Below are positions 32,401 to 38,978 of a stretch of 64,000 nucleotides of DNA, in pieces (within the stretch, counting starts at the first letter, position 1; each line of letters begins with the position of its first letter). The stretch covers positions 97,495 through 161,494 of the forward strand of contig NZ_JAFGZD010000012.1 in the NCBI RefSeq assembly GCF_017165765.1, in the 5' to 3' direction. This stretch comes from Pseudomonas capsici. Its GTDB lineage: Bacteria; Pseudomonadota; Gammaproteobacteria; Pseudomonadales; Pseudomonadaceae. The notes under the pieces are model-generated. The model ran no database searches. It was not told where the DNA came from and saw nothing but the letters and a program-made list of their open reading frames with translations. The position numbers and the translations under genes were made by a program.

Positions 32401-35400
32401 CGGTGCCTGGGACAATTCCAGACGATGATGACGGGCGTCGAACTGTTGCTGCAGACGCTCGATGATGCTGGCATCTGCATTCGGGGTATCGAAGCTGACC
32501 GGTTGCACGATCAGCTCGGCCTTGCGCCAGACCACCTGTTGAGGGTTTTCCAGCCCTTCCCAGACCACGGAAGTGCGCAGGATATCGTGGCGGTCAATCA
32601 CCTGCTGCAACGCACCGGCCCAGGCCTGGAGCCGATCCAGACTGTCGAAGGCCAGACGCCATTGCAGCAGATACGGATCGCCTTGTTCTGCAGTGATGTG
32701 GTGATAAAGGATGCCTTCCTGCAAAGGTGCCAGCGGGTAGATTTCCTGGACGTTGGCGGCACCACCAGGAACGGTGGCGACAATCCGGTCGATGGCCGAC
32801 TGATCGAGGTCGGTCAGGCTCAGCATTTGCGGGGTGATCTGGGTGCAACCTGCCGGCACGCGGTTGTCTGGCACCGCAATCGTTTGCGACTCATTGCCAT
32901 CGAAGGCCGCCAGGGCTGCTACGGTCGGCTGGGCCAGCAAGACATGAACATCGGCCTTGAGCCCGGCCTTGCGCAGGCGATCCACCAGATTGATGGCCAG
33001 CAGCGAATGGCCGCCCAGTTCGAAGAAGTTGTCATGACGCCCTACTCGCTCCACATCCAGCACCTGAGCCCAGATGTCGGCCATGGCGACTTCCACAGCA
33101 CCTTGTGGTGCCTCGTAGGCCTGGCCGAGCAAGGATGCAGGATCGGGGTCCGGCAAGGCGCGGCGGTCGAGCTTGCCGTTATTGGTCAGCGGCAAGGCTG
33201 CCAGATAAGTGAAGGCACGCGGCACCATGTAACCCGGCAGACGCGCACGCAGGGCCTGACGCAAGGCTTCGGGGTCCACGACAGCGTTTTCGGTGAACCA
33301 GGCCAGCAGTTGCTGGTCACGCACCAGCACCACGGCGTCTTTTACACCGGGCTGGCTGGCCAGGACCGCTTCGATCTCGCCCAGCTCGATACGCATGCCG
33401 CGAATCTTCACCTGATCGTCGTTGCGGCCCTGATAATCCAGAGTCCCGTCGCTGTTCCAGCGCACCAGATCACCACTGCGGTACATGCGCGCTTCGGCAA
33501 CGCTACTGAACGGGTCGGCGACGAAACGCTCTTCGGTGAGGTCCGGCCGGTTCAGGTAGCCACGGGCAACGCCCGCACCGCCGATATACAGCTCACCGGT
33601 CACGCCTACCGGCACCGGCTTCAGCCGTGCATCCAGTACGTAAGTGCGGGTATTGGCAATCGGACCGCCAATATGCAGGGCACCGCCCACCAGTACTTGC
33701 CCGGAAGTGGCAACCACTGTGGTTTCGGTCGGGCCATAGTTGTTGATCACGGCAAAGCCAGGATCGCGATTGAGCTGACGCAGGCGGTCACCGCCGATCA
33801 ACAAGGTACGCAGGGTCGGATGATCGTCTTCCTGGCTGAAAGCGTACTCGGCCACCGGTGTCGGCAGGAAGCTGACGTCCAGTGGCTGGGCGCGCCACCA
33901 TTGCAGCAAGGCGTCGATGTCCTCACCGCCTTCCTGGGTAGGAGCCACATGCAGGGTCGCACCGGAGCACAGGGCCGGCCAGACTTCCCAGGCCATGGCA
34001 TCGAAACCGAAACCGGCCAGGCTGGAGGTGTGTCCGCCGACGCCCAGGGAGAAAGCCTCGCAATGCCAGTCGACGAGATGAGAGAGCGTGCGATGTTCAA
34101 CCATGACGCCTTTGGGCTGGCCGGTGGATCCCGAGGTGTAGATCACATAGACCAGATTGTTGCTGCTCAGATTGACGATACGCGGGTTGGCGTGGTCGCC
34201 ATGCCCCCAGTCGCTGGCGTCCAGCTCGATCAGCGGCAGATTCAGTACCGGCAGGCGATCGCGCAGATTCGATTGGGTCAGCACCGCCACCGGCTGGCTG
34301 TCGCTCAGCAGGTATGACAAGCGCTCACGTGGATGCGCCGGGTCGACCGGCACATAGGCGGCACCGGCCTTGAGGACCGCCAGCATGCCCACCAGGGTTT
34401 CCAGGCCACGACGGGCAACCAGCGCAACACGATCATCCGGACGCACACCCAGTTCGATCAGGCGCCGAGCCAGGCCATTGGCCTTGCGGTTGAGTTGGGC
34501 ATAGGTCAGGTGTTTTCCCTGATGAGTCGCCGCAACGGCATCAGGACGCGCCTGAGCCTGATTTTCGATGCGTTTGTGGATCAGTTGTTCGCTGCCGGAA
34601 ATCGCATCGGTTGCGTTCCAGCGCTGCAACTGCCGGTGCTCGGCAGGCGTCAGCAGGTCAAAGTCCTCGACACGCAACCCGGGGTTTTCCAATGCCTGCT
34701 CCAGTACCTGCAACAGACGACCGGCGATGGCCTCGGCCTCTTCGGCATCGAACCAGGCGCGGTGATAGACCAGGTGCAGCCAGGCGTTGTCATTGAAGCT
34801 GTTGGTGCGCAAATGAATGGCAAGCGGCGTGGCTTCGTAGCCGTTCGAGACTTTTACCGTCTGCGCCTGAGCTTCGCCATAGCGGTACTCATGGTCTTCC
34901 TGCTCGTAAGACACCGAAACCTCGAACAACTGACCCCGCTCCTCACGGGCCACACCGAGGTTACGATTCAGCTCGCTCAGCGGGAAACGCTGATGGCGAA
35001 AGTCGCGCTTGAGTGTGTCGCGCACTTCCTTGACCAGCGAGCCAAAGTTCAATTGCTGGTCAAAAGTCATGCATACCGCGCTGACCTGGGCGAAGTGGCC
35101 CATGGTCGCCTTGAAACGTGCCCCGATACGGTTGAGCAATGGCAGGCCGACCACCCAGTCTTCGCGTTGTGCGGTACGGGTGAAATACACATGCAAGGCC
35201 GCCAGCAGCACATGAAACGCCGAAGAGCCGTTGCTTTCGGCAAACTGCTTCATGCGTGTGTGCAGTGCTTCCGGAAAATTCTGTACCCAGGTATGGGACG
35301 GTGCCGGGTCGGTTGCCCGGCGGTTGTGGTAGCGCGATACCAGCAGCGGCTCCGGCAGGTTGCTGTACTTCTCCAGCCAGTAGGCCTTGTCCCGCTCGTA

Positions 35401-35973
35401 GCGTGGCGATTCGTGGTAACGCGCATCTTCCTGAATGAAGTCGCGGTAATCCGGCCCCTTGAAATCCAGGCTGCTGCCTTCAGCCAGTGCGGTGTAATGC
35501 TCGCCCAGAGACTTGATCATCTGCCCGAAGCCCCAGCCATCGAGAATCAGGTGGTGAGCCACGCTGATCATCCAGTGATGGTCGACACCCAGACGCACAA
35601 GACAGAAGGTGAACAGGGGGCTGCCATCGAGCGTATAAGGACGCTGCATGTACTCAAGGGTCAGCGCATGGGCGGCACTGACCGGGTCAGGCTGGTCGCT
35701 CAGATCATGCAGCGGCATCGGCACAGGCATCGATGCGGCGTAGGTCTGCAACGGCAGACCATCTTCGGCAGCTCCCGGCAGCAGGACTGTACGCAACCCT
35801 TCGTGGGACGCCACCAGATTTTCCAGCGCACGCTGATACAAGACCGGATCCAGCGGACCGGTAAGGTTCAGATAGCCACCGATGTTGTACAGAGGTGAAT
35901 CACCGCGGCTGACCTGATCAAGCCAGACATCGCGCTGGGCGGCGGTTAGGGGGAAGACATCGGCGGCTGACAT
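26476..35973 (-). CDS. cifA: Linear-lipopeptide NRPS, modules 1-3 with lipoinitiating C domain
   Basis: A 3165-residue synthetase with three C-A-T modules. I start it at the ATG at 35973 because AGAAGGA lies about 8 bases upstream; a GTG at 36015 would add 14 residues. The first C domain (AHHLILDG near residue 142) differs from the others and is expected to attach the fatty acid. A-domain cores are near residues 615, 1678 and 2733; carrier motifs (DNFFELGGHSLLA) are near 988, 2052 and 3121. Pockets read D-A-W-F-L-G-N-V-V (Leu) twice, then D-A-W-Q-V-G-V-V-D (Gln). C2 and C3 are dual condensation/epimerisation domains (ILYHHITAEQGD, ILYHYLTAEQGD), so residues 1-3 should be D. It ends just after the last carrier domain in ITESMEIIL, a short acidic-hydrophobic tail that may dock with the TubC-like start of cifB. 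Its stop overlaps the cifB start. Confidence 0.93.
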   Translation of the reverse strand: MSAADVFPLTAAQRDVWLDQVSRGDSPLYNIGGYLNLTGPLDPVLYQRALENLVASHEGLRTVLLPGAAEDGLPLQTYAASMPVPMPLHDLSDQPDPVSAAHALTLEYMQRPYTLDGSPLFTFCLVRLGVDHHWMISVAHHLILDGWGFGQMIKSLGEHYTALAEGSSLDFKGPDYRDFIQEDARYHESPRYERDKAYWLEKYSNLPEPLLVSRYHNRRATDPAPSHTWVQNFPEALHTRMKQFAESNGSSAFHVLLAALHVYFTRTAQREDWVVGLPLLNRIGARFKATMGHFAQVSAVCMTFDQQLNFGSLVKEVRDTLKRDFRHQRFPLSELNRNLGVAREERGQLFEVSVSYEQEDHEYRYGEAQAQTVKVSNGYEATPLAIHLRTNSFNDNAWLHLVYHRAWFDAEEAEAIAGRLLQVLEQALENPGLRVEDFDLLTPAEHRQLQRWNATDAISGSEQLIHKRIENQAQARPDAVAATHQGKHLTYAQLNRKANGLARRLIELGVRPDDRVALVARRGLETLVGMLAVLKAGAAYVPVDPAHPRERLSYLLSDSQPVAVLTQSNLRDRLPVLNLPLIELDASDWGHGDHANPRIVNLSSNNLVYVIYTSGSTGQPKGVMVEHRTLSHLVDWHCEAFSLGVGGHTSSLAGFGFDAMAWEVWPALCSGATLHVAPTQEGGEDIDALLQWWRAQPLDVSFLPTPVAEYAFSQEDDHPTLRTLLIGGDRLRQLNRDPGFAVINNYGPTETTVVATSGQVLVGGALHIGGPIANTRTYVLDARLKPVPVGVTGELYIGGAGVARGYLNRPDLTEERFVADPFSSVAEARMYRSGDLVRWNSDGTLDYQGRNDDQVKIRGMRIELGEIEAVLASQPGVKDAVVLVRDQQLLAWFTENAVVDPEALRQALRARLPGYMVPRAFTYLAALPLTNNGKLDRRALPDPDPASLLGQAYEAPQGAVEVAMADIWAQVLDVERVGRHDNFFELGGHSLLAINLVDRLRKAGLKADVHVLLAQPTVAALAAFDGNESQTIAVPDNRVPAGCTQITPQMLSLTDLDQSAIDRIVATVPGGAANVQEIYPLAPLQEGILYHHITAEQGDPYLLQWRLAFDSLDRLQAWAGALQQVIDRHDILRTSVVWEGLENPQQVVWRKAELIVQPVSFDTPNADASIIERLQQQFDARHHRLELSQAPLMRLVHAHDPANSQVVAILLFHHLVLDNAAMEVVSNEMQALLAGHLSDLAPPVPYRNYVAQVRIGSDDKRHEAFFSEMLGDVDEPTLPFGLQDVRTDGSGIEESRLVLDNHLSLRLREQARQQGVSAASLMHLAWARVLSVLANRRDVVFGTVLLGRMQSGEGADRALGVFINTLPLRVDTAAGAGEAVKNVHSRLSALLAHEHASLVLAQRCSGVAAGSPLFSALLNYRHSANVKPLDGEGAWQGVRVLGGDVRSNYPLTLSVDDMGDSFDLHVLALEGIGAERVVGWMHNTLEQLVQSLEQGSLAPLDAVSILQAEERRQVLVDFNASAQAFPQGQTVHALVESQAVNRPDAPAVVQGDEVLSYAELNRRANSLAHHLIGLGVQPDERVALCLRRSPDRLVGLLAILKAGAAYVPVDPAYPAERISYLLEDSAPRVVLVDASTRDLVGDVAQVDLGQGAWDQEFHSNPQVAGLSHENLAYVIYTSGSTGQPKGVMVEHRTLNNLVHWHCQAFNLSAGSHTASVAGFGFDAMVWEIWPALCVGAVLHLPPAHVGNEHVDELLDWWLEQPLQVGFLPTPVAEQAFRRPRQHQTLRTLLIGGDRLRQFDRDPGFAVINNYGPTETTVVATSGQVRVGESLHIGGPISNTSIYVLDEQLQPVPVGVSGELYIGGSGVARGYLNRPDLTEERFIADPFSDAAHARMYRSGDLVRWNADGTLDYLGRNDDQVKIRGMRIELGEIEAALASQPGVKDAVVLVRGERLLAWFTESSPVETDALRQALQASLPGYMVPLAFIRLEALPLTSHGKLDRRALPDPDQSDLAAQVYEAPQGEVEVAIAELWAQVLGLDRVGRHDNFFELGGHSLLAVSLVERMRNAGLSADVRVLLGQPTVAALASSVGNGREITVPANLVPAGATRITPDMLSLSNLDQSTIDRIVETVPGGAANVQEIYPLAPLQEGILYHYLTAEQGDPYLLQLRISFDSLERLHTVADGLRKVIARHDSLRTAIVWEGLEVPQQVVWRHAELPVDEVPLAQIETQDGSARIDLSQAPLIRLVYSHDPLSSRLQATLLFHHIVVDATALQVMREEILAHLRGEPEPLQPSVPYRNYVAQARLGVSEAEHEAYFRGQLGDIDEPTLPFGLHDVQGDGSSIEEAQLTLLDDLTLRLRNQARQMGVSVASLFHLAWGRVLASATGKDRVVFGTVLLGRLQGGAGADRGMGMFINTLPLRIDLADIGVREGARDTHARLAALLGHEHASLAQAQRWSGVAAPLPLFSAILNYRHSAGQARQDAQREAWRGLEILASEKNTNYPLSLNVDDLGDSLRLSVTVTPEVGARRICGYVQQALSGVVEALESQPDMPLQHLSVLDAEERQRLVVDFNRTEVDYDLEHTLHGLFEGQVARKPQAVALRGEGVQLSYQALNEQANRLAHHLIGLGVKTDDRVAICVERGVSMVVGLLAILKTGAAYVPLDPSYPRERIHYMLEDSAPAVVLVQSATRKLLDEERTLRVDLDDNTWSTQSIDNPQIVGMSADHLAYVIYTSGSTGTPKGVMVEHRSVGNLVHWSSQVIALKPETALLHKTPISFDASVWELFWPLCAGLPLVLARPDGHRDPAYLMRVIRDQQASVVQFVPALLQQFLALEEISQCTSLTDIVCGGGELTTALAEQVRQRLPWARLHNVYGPTETTVDSSAWTLEPHEAVPGSALPIGRPISNTRMYVLDEYDQLVPQGVIGQLHIGGSGVTRGYLNLPQFQAERFIDSPFVAGDRLYRTGDLVSQRADGNLDFLGRNDDQVKLYGLRIELGEIQACLTRHPGIQQAVVLARDEQPGGQRLVAYYTGTLLPVETLREALRAQLPDYMVPALYVHLDAFPLTPNGKVDQKALPAPGADAVLTRPYEEPEGETEVLLADLWAELLGVERVGRHDNFFELGGHSLLAVSLTARLRQEGIEADVRALFEQPTLAGYAAITESMEIIL

Positions 35974-36033
35974 GGTCCAGGTCCTTCTAGGCAGTGAAGC
36001 CGCGGATTCAAGCACCGCCCCGCCGACCCTGTA

Positions 36034-36053
36034 TGTCCCAGAAAACCCCTACA
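36034..36053. promoter_or_regulatory. syr-syp-like box upstream of cifA
   Basis: Reads TGTC-CCA-N6-CCC-TACA, the 20-bp spacing of the P. syringae syr-syp box (TGTCCCG-N6-CGGGACA as I recall it). The left half is a near match and the right half is weak. It ends 61 bp before the cifA ATG. Confidence 0.4.
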
Positions 36054-36143
36054 ATGGCATGTAGCCACCATCCAAAAAAACCTTGACAGCCGCTCTAGCC
36101 CGCGTAGTCAGTTGCCTCGACCGCTCGTCACCGAGCGAAGAGA

Positions 36144-36160
36144 TTATCTTTGTCAGATAA
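36144..36160. promoter_or_regulatory. Inverted repeat TTATCT-N5-AGATAA
   Basis: A perfect 6-bp dyad with a 5-base spacer in the cifA-luxR gap, a plausible protein-binding site. No regulator family can be assigned from the sequence alone. Confidence 0.35.
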
Positions 36161-36182
36161 AGTTCATACCAAATAATGCGCT

Positions 36183-36202
36183 TGTCCCGGTTTTCCGCTA
36201 CA
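36183..36202. promoter_or_regulatory. syr-syp-like box upstream of the luxR gene
   Basis: Reads TGTC-CCG-N6-CGC-TACA: the left half is a full match to the syr-syp box as I recall it, and the right half matches at 5 of 7 positions. It lies 116 bp before the luxR ATG. That box is a target of SalA/SyrF-type LuxR proteins, so this gene may be placed under a higher-level regulator. Confidence 0.5.
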
Positions 36203-36318
36203 GACATGTAACAAACCCTTGGGATTGAATAAGACCATCGTCAGCGTCATTATTCAGGCGTCAACATAAGGAATCGGCCAGCCTAATCAGTACGGTCAGA
36301 ATCAGGGAAGATAGAAGT

Positions 36319-37113
36319 ATGAAACTGACAACCGCTCGCGAGCACAGTCACGACCCGCGTTTTTATCAGCATCTGGGTCAGCTTGTTTCCAGCACCGGCA
36401 ACAACGCTTTTGCCAGGCAGATGCTGCAACTTGTCGATGCACTGGTGCCGATCCACGGTCTCGATATCAATGAATGGACCCTGGATGTTCCCCAGGCCAG
36501 TATCGGCCAGAGCAACCGCCTCGGCAATGCCGGTCTGCAATACGACTTCCCTGCGACCCAGAGTCAGCGTCATCCACTGCTGCAGAGTATCATGCAGATG
36601 GATGCGCCACTGCTCATACAGCTCAAGGTGCCGTCGAGCACACAAAGCCCCCAATATACGGTCCACCAGTGCAATCTGGTTTCGAACCGTGGCGAGCAGC
36701 GCTGGATCATCTGCTTCTATCGCCTGCCGACCCTGCGGCCGTTCTCCCTGAGCGAACTGTCACTGCTCAAGAGCCTGTCCGACACACTGCTGCCGCTGGT
36801 CGAGCACCATGCCCAGCTCCTCGCACAACCTGTCACTCGCGTGACAAGCACGGCTCGCGTCGAACCCGAGCAGGATGCAGAAACCGCGTCCATGCATCAG
36901 GCCTTCAGCGGTCGCCTGGCACAGGATGCGATCAACCTGTCGGCACGCGAACAGGAAGTCTGCCTCGGCCTGCTGACCGGCGGCACCATACCGGAGATGG
37001 CGCAACGACTGCGAGTCAAGGCCAGTTCGGTGGAAACCTACCTCAAGCGCGCTACCGTAAAGCTGGGTATCAGCGGGCGACATGGCCTTGCACGGTGGAT
37101 GGCCGGGGCCTGA
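36319..37113 (+). CDS. LuxR-type activator of the lipopeptide cluster (SyfR-like)
   Basis: A 264-residue regulator with a C-terminal LuxR/GerE helix-turn-helix (INLSAREQEVCLGLLTGGTI ... VKASSVETYLKRATVKLGI, about 205-255). Its N-terminal half is unlike acyl-homoserine-lactone binding domains. It sits divergently 345 bp from cifA, the place of the regulator in syringafactin-type clusters, and is paralogous to the LuxR gene at 4754. The ATG at 36319 has GGGAAGA upstream. The stop codon is inside a GGGGCC-TGA-GGCCCC hairpin (37105-37119). It converges on the DUF3079 gene. Direct activation of cifA is inferred from family and position. Confidence 0.88.
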   Translation: MKLTTAREHSHDPRFYQHLGQLVSSTGNNAFARQMLQLVDALVPIHGLDINEWTLDVPQASIGQSNRLGNAGLQYDFPATQSQRHPLLQSIMQMDAPLLIQLKVPSSTQSPQYTVHQCNLVSNRGEQRWIICFYRLPTLRPFSLSELSLLKSLSDTLLPLVEHHAQLLAQPVTRVTSTARVEPEQDAETASMHQAFSGRLAQDAINLSAREQEVCLGLLTGGTIPEMAQRLRVKASSVETYLKRATVKLGISGRHGLARWMAGA

Positions 37114-37197
37114 GGCCCCAGTCGCAGACTCATTGGCTCTGTCTGCATCAAGTGTTGCCAATCCCACAGCATTGGTTCATTCGCGAGACGACGTCAA

Positions 37198-37413
37198 TCA
37201 GACGTCCTTGTCCTCAACCGTCCCGTCGACAGCGACCGGAGGTTCAATCCCCCAGTCCCCGTGCAGATACCAATCGTCACCGATCATCTCTGCCGGGTGC
37301 ATCGTGCGATCCGCTCCGTTGCCGCAGGCCAGGGCATTGGCTGCACAGTACCGATCGCAGCCCCAGCAGATACGCTCGGGGTGTTTCGGGCTAATGGGAA
37401 AGGGTTTGGCCAT
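37198..37413 (-). CDS. DUF3079 small cysteine-containing protein
   Basis: A 71-residue cytoplasmic protein with the DUF3079 hallmark core HPERICWGCDRYC, then ACGNGADRTMHPAEM and DDWYLHGDWGIE. The four cysteines (CWGCDRYC plus AC) suggest a metal site, but no function is established. The ATG at 37413 was chosen because AGGGGAAC lies just before it and the family begins with MAK-F-P--PKHPERICWGC; the longer frame to 37485 would overlap the upstream gene. It follows the isomerase gene by 13 bp, so it is probably the last gene of the nar transcript. Confidence 0.85.
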   Translation of the reverse strand: MAKPFPISPKHPERICWGCDRYCAANALACGNGADRTMHPAEMIGDDWYLHGDWGIEPPVAVDGTVEDKDV

Positions 37414-37426
37414 GACGTTCCCCTGT

Positions 37427-38287
37427 TCACTGCACCAACGGTGAGTCGGCACCTTGCAAATGAATGCCACGAATATCCGCGGCACCGATCAGGCCCTGAA
37501 GATACTGCACCACAGCTTTTTGCCAGACACCCTGCTGCAGCCGGGTCCGAATCCTTGTGGCCACAGCCTCGTAAGGCAAAGCCTGACCTTCGATGCGCTG
37601 ATCGATATTGATCACGTGCCAGCCATAGCGACTTTCCAGAGGCTTTTCGCATAGCCCCGGTGCCAGGCCGAATAACTGGCGCTCCAGTTCCGGTACGGTC
37701 TGGCCTTTGCTGATCTGCCCGAGGCTCCCCCCTTGGGTTTTGGACGGACAGGCCGAGTGCATCAGTGCCAGCTCGGCGAAACCAACGGAAAACTCGCCCA
37801 GCTGTTGCAGCATATCCTGGGCCTGCTCTCGGGCCAGACTGCGCGACTCGGCATCGTCCGGAGCGCATTCGAGCAGGATGTGCCGAACCGCCAGCAGTGG
37901 CGCGCTACGAAAGCGCTCCCGATTGTTATCGTAATAACGCAGACAAGCGGCCTCGTCGCACTCGGGTATTTGCACTTCGCGCTCGAGCAGCAGGCGGGTG
38001 GCGGCCTCCTCCTCATTCTCACCGGCACCCAGTTGCTGCGTCAGGCCCAGCTCGTCAATGCGCTGCTGCAACAACTCCCGGATCACCAACGCCCTGGCCG
38101 CCAGGTATACCGCCTCATCGCGGCTGGACGCCGGATGATATTGCAACTCCTGCGCCAGGGATTGCGGGGTTATCGACACTTGATTGACGCTGATGACCGG
38201 CCACTCCTGCTCACTGCTGGCGATCAGTTGCTCCCGACCGCCCTGAGACTCACAACCGCCACTGCCACATCCACATTTATCTGTCAT
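37427..38287 (-). CDS. Parvulin-type peptidyl-prolyl isomerase of the nar operon
   Basis: A 286-residue protein. It starts with a cysteine-rich segment (MTDKCGCGSGGCES), followed by an all-helical chaperone-like region and a parvulin (PpiC/NifM-like) domain from about residue 140. The parvulin landmarks are VRHILLECAPDD, FAELALMHSACPSKTQGGSL and SRYGWHVINIDQRIEG. There is no signal peptide, so it acts in the cytoplasm. Such a gene follows narI in other pseudomonads, where it is thought to help assemble nitrate reductase. The ATG at 38287 has GAGGAGG upstream. The start lies 10 bp after the narI stop, so it is in the operon. The Cys-rich N-terminus is unusual for a plain isomerase. Confidence 0.87.
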   Translation of the reverse strand: MTDKCGCGSGGCESQGGREQLIASSEQEWPVISVNQVSITPQSLAQELQYHPASSRDEAVYLAARALVIRELLQQRIDELGLTQQLGAGENEEEAATRLLLEREVQIPECDEAACLRYYDNNRERFRSAPLLAVRHILLECAPDDAESRSLAREQAQDMLQQLGEFSVGFAELALMHSACPSKTQGGSLGQISKGQTVPELERQLFGLAPGLCEKPLESRYGWHVINIDQRIEGQALPYEAVATRIRTRLQQGVWQKAVVQYLQGLIGAADIRGIHLQGADSPLVQ

Positions 38288-38297
38288 GACAGCCTCC

Positions 38298-38978
38298 TCA
38301 GGTTTTCTGCCGGACAATCTGATAACGCCGCCCCAGGTACCAGACCGGCGCGCTGATCACATGCACCAGGCGAGTAAAGGGGAACAGGACAAACAGTGTC
38401 AGGCCGAGAAATACATGCAGCTTGTAGATCAGACTGACCGGGGCAATCGCGGCGACTGCATCCATGGGCCGTAACATCACCGTGTACTGCGCCCAGTCGG
38501 CAAGCATTACCATGACCGAGCCATCCATGTGCGCAGTGGACACAAAGATACTCAGCAGCCCGAGCAGCAACTGCGCCAGCAATACCAGCAGGATCAGAAT
38601 GTCCGAAGGGCTGGACGTAGCCTTTATTCGCGGCGCGGTCAGGCGGCGCTTGAGCAGCATCAGCAGGCCGATCAGACACAGCAGACCGAAAAATCCGCCG
38701 GAAACCATGGCCAGCAATTGTTTGTGCTCGGTGCTGATCAGGTGGTGATAGACCGAGACGGGGGTCAACAGGCCAACGAAGTGCCCCACCAGTACAAACA
38801 GCACACCGACATGAAACAGATTGCTGGCCACACGCATTCCACGGTTGTCGAGCATCTGGCTGGAACCGGCTTTCCAGCTGTACTGTGCAAGGTCGAAGCG
38901 TGCCCAGCTTCCCAGCAGACAAATCGCCAGGGCGACATAGGGATAGACCCAGAACAGCAGAAGATTCCACTTAGACAT
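38298..38978 (-). CDS. narI: Respiratory nitrate reductase gamma subunit (cytochrome b)
   Basis: A 226-residue inner-membrane protein that takes electrons from quinol and passes them through two b haems to NarH. Five hydrophobic segments are visible. Histidine ligand candidates are in ASNLFHVGVLFVLVGHFVG (TM2) and in KLHVFLGLTLFVLFPFTRLVH (TM5), the four-His pattern of the family. The ATG at 38978 was chosen for its GGGGAGGTGGG ribosome site; it overlaps the narJ stop by 8 bp. Fourth gene of narKGHJI. Confidence 0.95.
   Translation of the reverse strand: MSKWNLLLFWVYPYVALAICLLGSWARFDLAQYSWKAGSSQMLDNRGMRVASNLFHVGVLFVLVGHFVGLLTPVSVYHHLISTEHKQLLAMVSGGFFGLLCLIGLLMLLKRRLTAPRIKATSSPSDILILLVLLAQLLLGLLSIFVSTAHMDGSVMVMLADWAQYTVMLRPMDAVAAIAPVSLIYKLHVFLGLTLFVLFPFTRLVHVISAPVWYLGRRYQIVRQKT

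Larger units (their letters stand above)
35974..36318. promoter_or_regulatory. Divergent promoter region between cifA and its luxR gene
   Basis: This 345-bp gap holds no gene. It contains two syr-syp-like 20-bp dyads (listed separately), the inverted repeat CTACA-N6-TGTAG at 36049-36064, a 6-bp stem CGCTCG/CGAGCG at 36122-36137, and TTATCT-N5-AGATAA at 36144-36160. Transcription must leave in both directions. I could not place -10/-35 boxes with confidence. Confidence 0.6.

Noticed and set aside
20387..34317. Very long plus-strand open frames (up to about 2600 codons) opposite the NRPS genes
   Set aside because: They are mirror frames of high-GC NRPS coding DNA, rich in His, Gln and Arg, with no recognisable domain; the minus-strand frames carry full module structure.
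37105..37150. GGGGCC/GGCCCC and GCAGAC/GTCTGC stems after the second luxR gene as terminators
   Set aside because: No T-run follows on either strand, so I mention the first only under the gene.
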